NCBI GenBank assembly: GCA_040383605.1
Contig: JBEIDF010000034.1
Span: 1 to 27,199, forward strand
Source: M3007 sp040383605
Lineage (GTDB): Bacteria > Bacteroidota > Bacteroidia > Chitinophagales > Saprospiraceae
Reading direction: 5' to 3'
Length of the DNA: 27,199 nucleotides
Below, one piece after another: positions 22,010 through 27,199 of this stretch. Both the position numbers and the translations under genes were made by a program. The first letter of the stretch is position 1. Each line of letters starts with the position of its first letter. The notes beneath the pieces were generated by a model that did not search any database, was not told where the DNA came from, and saw only the letters and a list, made by a program, of their open reading frames with translations.

Positions 22010-22958
22010 ACTTTGCGCGGTCATCACGTGTTCCCGGATACTGTGCGTAAGATATCTTTTGCCATTGCAGAAAAAAATTCCAACATATAGCATCTGTAAC
22101 TTGCTGGGGGCCGACCAGTGTGTGGCCGAGTTTACGCTCGCGCGGCTCGGCGATTATGTCCGCCAACACCCGGATTTGGCATTTCCGCACCGGCATGCTT
22201 TTTATCAAATCCTGCTCATAACGGAGGGTAGCGGCGGCCACACGATTGATTTTCATACGTATCCGGTACGTCCGCATCAGGTGTATTATTTGGCGCCGGG
22301 GCAAATTCACGCCTGGAATTTTGACTCGGGCGTCGAGGGTTTTGTGCTGAATTTCAACGAAAGTTTCTTTACTGCCATCTGCCACAATCCCAATTTCGTT
22401 ACGGAGTTTCCCATTTTTAACCATATCAGCGGGGAACCCGTAAATGTGCTCGAAACGGAATGTTGCAGCGAGATACACGGCCTCCTGGAACGCATGCTCG
22501 CTGAATACCGCAGCGAGGCGGATTTTCGGCAGGATTACCTCCGCGCCCTCCTGTTGCAACTCTTGGTGCTGCTTTCTCGAAATATGCCTGCCCGAACCGC
22601 CAAACCAAACAGCAAACATCAATTGACCATCCTGCGCAATTTCGAACGCCTGATTGAACTGCACTACCGCGATAAACGCCTCCCGCGCGATTACGCAGAA
22701 ATGCTCTTCATTACCCCTAACCACCTCAACGCGCTCACCAACGCACTCATCGGAAAACCCGCCGGGGAATTGATCCGCGACCGCGTGCTGCTGGAAGCCA
22801 AACGCCTGCTCGTCAACTCGGATTACACGATCACGCAAATAGCCGATATGCTGTCCTTTGAAGACAACGCTTATTTTACCCGTTTTTTTAAAAAATATAC
22901 CGGCATGTCGCCGGAAACTTTCCGGCAGGGGCATGAAAATGACCTCGTGGTTCGCTAA
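21996..22958 (+). CDS. AraC-family transcriptional regulator
   Basis: A regulator with an N-terminal cupin-type sensing domain (FPHRHAFYQILLITEGSG and VYYLAPGQIHAWNF) and a C-terminal AraC DNA-binding domain. The latter has two helix-turn-helix units, YAEMLFITPNHLNALTNALI and TITQIADMLSFEDNAYFTRF, then FKKYTGMSPETFRQG. The start is uncertain. ATGs at 21963 and 21996 lie inside the DUF983 gene. Relatives usually begin near KKIPTYS, which would favour a TTG at 22059 or 22065 and about 297-299 residues. I list the later ATG. katG begins 104 bases downstream on the same strand, so it may regulate katG; that is inference from position. Confidence 0.88.
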   Translation: MVNPELCAVITCSRILCVRYLLPLQKKIPTYSICNLLGADQCVAEFTLARLGDYVRQHPDLAFPHRHAFYQILLITEGSGGHTIDFHTYPVRPHQVYYLAPGQIHAWNFDSGVEGFVLNFNESFFTAICHNPNFVTEFPIFNHISGEPVNVLETECCSEIHGLLERMLAEYRSEADFRQDYLRALLLQLLVLLSRNMPARTAKPNSKHQLTILRNFERLIELHYRDKRLPRDYAEMLFITPNHLNALTNALIGKPAGELIRDRVLLEAKRLLVNSDYTITQIADMLSFEDNAYFTRFFKKYTGMSPETFRQGHENDLVVR

Positions 22959-23062
22959 GCATATTTTCCGCGCTTTCCGGATTGCAAAATGCAACATTCC
23001 CCGGAAAATCGTGTTTAAAGACCTCCAAAACGCATATCGTATTTATTAAAAATCTTTAATAT

Positions 23063-25294
<2,232 letters not shown>

Positions 25295-25328
25295 TCGGTT
25301 GTTTCCAGGATATATAGGTACTATTTTG

Positions 25329-25364
25329 AACAGGCGGTCCGATCTCCGGGCCGCCTGTTTGTTT
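25329..25364 (+). terminator. katG terminator
   Basis: The stem AACAGGCGG (25329-25337) pairs with CCGCCTGTT (25351-25359) around a 13-base loop that can itself pair in part. TGTTT follows. It lies 34 bases past the katG stop. Confidence 0.75.
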
Positions 25365-25412
25365 AGTACGTTCGCAATAAGTATGTACTTTTACCCCGCA
25401 AACTTGTTTGTT

Positions 25413-27199
25413 ATGAAGCACCGCCCTTTTCTTTTTTTGGCCTTTTTCTTTTTGCTCCATACCGCCGCGTTATCGGCTCAGAAAAACGCCTTGCGTCCGG
25501 AGCCTTTTTCCTCGGATGCGCTGCAGTACCGCACTTTTCGCTATTTTTGGGAGACTGCCGATACGGTGCTTTGGCAGATTCCTGACCGCTGGCCCACGCT
25601 GACCTTTTCCAGCATCGCCGCCACGGGTTTCGGCCTGAGCAGTTATATTGTTGGCGCGGAGCGAGGCTGGGTCAGCCGGGATGCCGCCGCGCAACGGGTG
25701 CTGAATACCTTGCTTGCACTCCGCAATCTACCTCAGGGCCCGGAAGTGGAGGGCGTCGCGGGCTATAAAGGGTTTTATTACCATTTTCTCGATCTGGAGC
25801 GCGCCCGACGCTATAAAGACGTGGAACTCTCCACCATAGACAGCGGCCTGCTCCTCGCGGGTATCCTGAGTTGCCAGAGCTATTTCGACCGGGATACGCC
25901 GGCGGAGCGTCAGATTCGGGAGATCGCCGATTTTATTTATCGAAGGGTGGAGTGGGACTGGATGCTGAACGCCAACCACCGCCTGAGCATGGGCTGGCGC
26001 CCCGAGCGCGGGTTCATCACCGCCGAATGGTACGGGTACAATGAGGCGATGATACTGTACGTGCTCGCCCTCGGATCGCCCACGCATCCGATTCCGGCAG
26101 ACGCGTGGAAGGCCTGGTGCGACACCTATTATTGGGATGCGTTTGAAGGCTCGGAGCACCTGCAATTCGGCCCGCTGTTCGGCCATCAGTACAGTCATGT
26201 CTGGATTGATTTTCGGGGTATTCAAGACGACTACATGCGCAAAAAAGGCATAGATTATTTTGAAAACAGCCGCCGCGCTACCCTGGCCAACCGCGCGTAT
26301 TGCATGCGCAATCCGGGGAAGTTTAAAGGGTATTCCGATAAAATCTGGGGTCTGACCGCCAGCGACGGGCCGATGGACTGGCTCTACAAAAACGACCCGG
26401 ATCGCCGCTGTACCGCAGCCTGGAACGGCGGCTTTGAGGCCTATAACGCCCGCGGCGTGGCGAGCGATTACCTGCGCGACGACGGCGTCATCGTGCCCAC
26501 CGCCGCCGGCGGTTCCGTGCCTTTCGCCCCGGAAGTGTGTTTGCCGGCTTTGCAGGCGATGTGGGAAACCTACTACGACAGCCTGGTGGGCCCTTACGGC
26601 TTTAAAGACGCGTTCAGCCCCGCCTTCACAGCCTGCGGCGCGCTGCCGGAAGGCTGGTTCGATGTGGACTACCTCGGCATAGACCAAGGTCCTATCCTAT
26701 TGATGCTGGAAAACCACCGCAGCGGATTGTTGTGGGAAGTGATGAAAAAAAATCCGTACATCGCCGCCGGACTGAAAAAAGCTGGTTTTAAAGGCGGATG
26801 GGTGGATAAAACACCGGGGCCGGATCGGCTGTCCGGGGGAGCCGGCCGCCGGTTTGGGCACAATATAGAAGTCATCAAAGACCCGACCGCTATTTTTGAA
26901 CGCCATAAGTACCGGTCCCTGCCATACCGGCTCCTGCGGCCCCAAAGCCTCCCGGCCCTGACAACCGAAAAAGAGCGTTTTCCCCTGGTGGTCTTCCTGC
27001 ACGGCTCCGGCGAACGCGGAAACGACAATGAAGTACAATTGAAAAACGGCGTGTTGGGGTTCACCGAGGGCGACCGCCTGCAGCGCTACCCCTGCTACCT
27101 GCTGGCGCCGCAGTGCCCGGCAGGACAAAGCTGGGCGCCGCTCGACTGGCGGAAAATGGGGATGCAATTTGGCGAAAACCCTACCGAGGCCGGCGCCGA
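25413..27199 (+). CDS. Exported glycoamylase-family (GH144-like) hydrolase fused to esterase domain, partial
   Basis: The frame is open from the ATG at 25413 to the window edge (595 residues, no stop seen). The N-terminus is a signal peptide (FLFLAFFFLLHTAALSAQ). Residues about 35-460 resemble the glycoamylase-like family (Pfam Glycoamylase; GH144 contains beta-1,2-glucanases). Blocks are YRTFRYFWETAD, SIAATGFGLSSYIVGAERGW, GYKGFYYHFLDLE, STIDSGLLLAGIL, WYGYNEAMILYVLALGSPTH, GPLFGHQYSHVWIDFRGI, FENSRRATLANRAYC and WGLTASDGP. From about residue 495 a second domain begins: YRSLPYRLLRP, then FPLVVFLHGSGERGND, the oxyanion region of an alpha/beta-hydrolase like the COG4099 predicted peptidase/esterase group. 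Its nucleophile would lie beyond the window. It likely degrades a beta-glucan outside the cytoplasm; the exact substrate is inferred. Confidence 0.85.
   Translation, partial: MKHRPFLFLAFFFLLHTAALSAQKNALRPEPFSSDALQYRTFRYFWETADTVLWQIPDRWPTLTFSSIAATGFGLSSYIVGAERGWVSRDAAAQRVLNTLLALRNLPQGPEVEGVAGYKGFYYHFLDLERARRYKDVELSTIDSGLLLAGILSCQSYFDRDTPAERQIREIADFIYRRVEWDWMLNANHRLSMGWRPERGFITAEWYGYNEAMILYVLALGSPTHPIPADAWKAWCDTYYWDAFEGSEHLQFGPLFGHQYSHVWIDFRGIQDDYMRKKGIDYFENSRRATLANRAYCMRNPGKFKGYSDKIWGLTASDGPMDWLYKNDPDRRCTAAWNGGFEAYNARGVASDYLRDDGVIVPTAAGGSVPFAPEVCLPALQAMWETYYDSLVGPYGFKDAFSPAFTACGALPEGWFDVDYLGIDQGPILLMLENHRSGLLWEVMKKNPYIAAGLKKAGFKGGWVDKTPGPDRLSGGAGRRFGHNIEVIKDPTAIFERHKYRSLPYRLLRPQSLPALTTEKERFPLVVFLHGSGERGNDNEVQLKNGVLGFTEGDRLQRYPCYLLAPQCPAGQSWAPLDWRKMGMQFGENPTEAGA

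Overview
The window looks like a chromosomal segment of a fairly GC-rich member of the Bacteroidota, perhaps a Saprospirales- or Chitinophagales-type lineage; this is inferred from gene content, not from a marker gene. Supporting signs are repeated promoters of the Bacteroidota type (TTG, about 20 bases, TAnnTTTG), start codons without obvious Shine-Dalgarno sequences, a TonB-dependent receptor under a TPP riboswitch, a CcoI/FixI-type copper ATPase, a Bacteroidota-style TetR regulator and a glycoamylase-family hydrolase. Most of the window is housekeeping DNA. I see no insertion sequence, prophage, CRISPR array, rRNA or tRNA.

Layout. 1-1070 (minus): surE followed by a truncated membrane-protein gene. 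1180-3165 (plus): secreted LysM protein with eight 16-residue Pro-rich repeats, meeting the convergent TonB receptor at a 19-bp perfect hairpin. 3219-6211 (minus): a thiamine-uptake locus made of a NadR-like P-loop kinase gene (GTG start), a promoter buried in its last codons, a TPP riboswitch and a TonB-dependent receptor. 6283-7819 (plus): unknown conserved-looking gene and era. 7842-8060 (minus): two back-to-back promoter-terminator units that look like very short RNAs. 8195-15483 (plus): pyrC, an M20 dipeptidase, a secreted FKBP isomerase, an orphan sensor kinase, prmC, purK and purE. 15490-16173 (minus): TetR regulator with a long leader, divergent from a small-RNA candidate at 16447-16552.

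16652-20984 (minus) is a probable operon: copper ATPase, unknown 137-residue protein, two-domain universal stress protein and CBS-pair protein, closed by a strong terminator. 21210-22958 (plus) holds thioredoxin, a DUF983 zinc-ribbon membrane protein and an AraC-type regulator; katG follows at 23063 with its own terminator. From 25413 to the window edge runs an exported glycoamylase-family (GH144-like) protein with a C-terminal esterase-like domain.

Two copies of an inverted repeat built from GGATTTC/GGATTGG-like heptamers flank the copper ATPase-thioredoxin segment. They appear to have been absorbed into the C-terminus of the ATPase and the N-terminus of the DUF983 protein. The most interesting material is non-coding: the riboswitch and its possible start-codon pairing, the three small-RNA candidates, and an 11-bp element placed at the same spacing upstream of two promoters.
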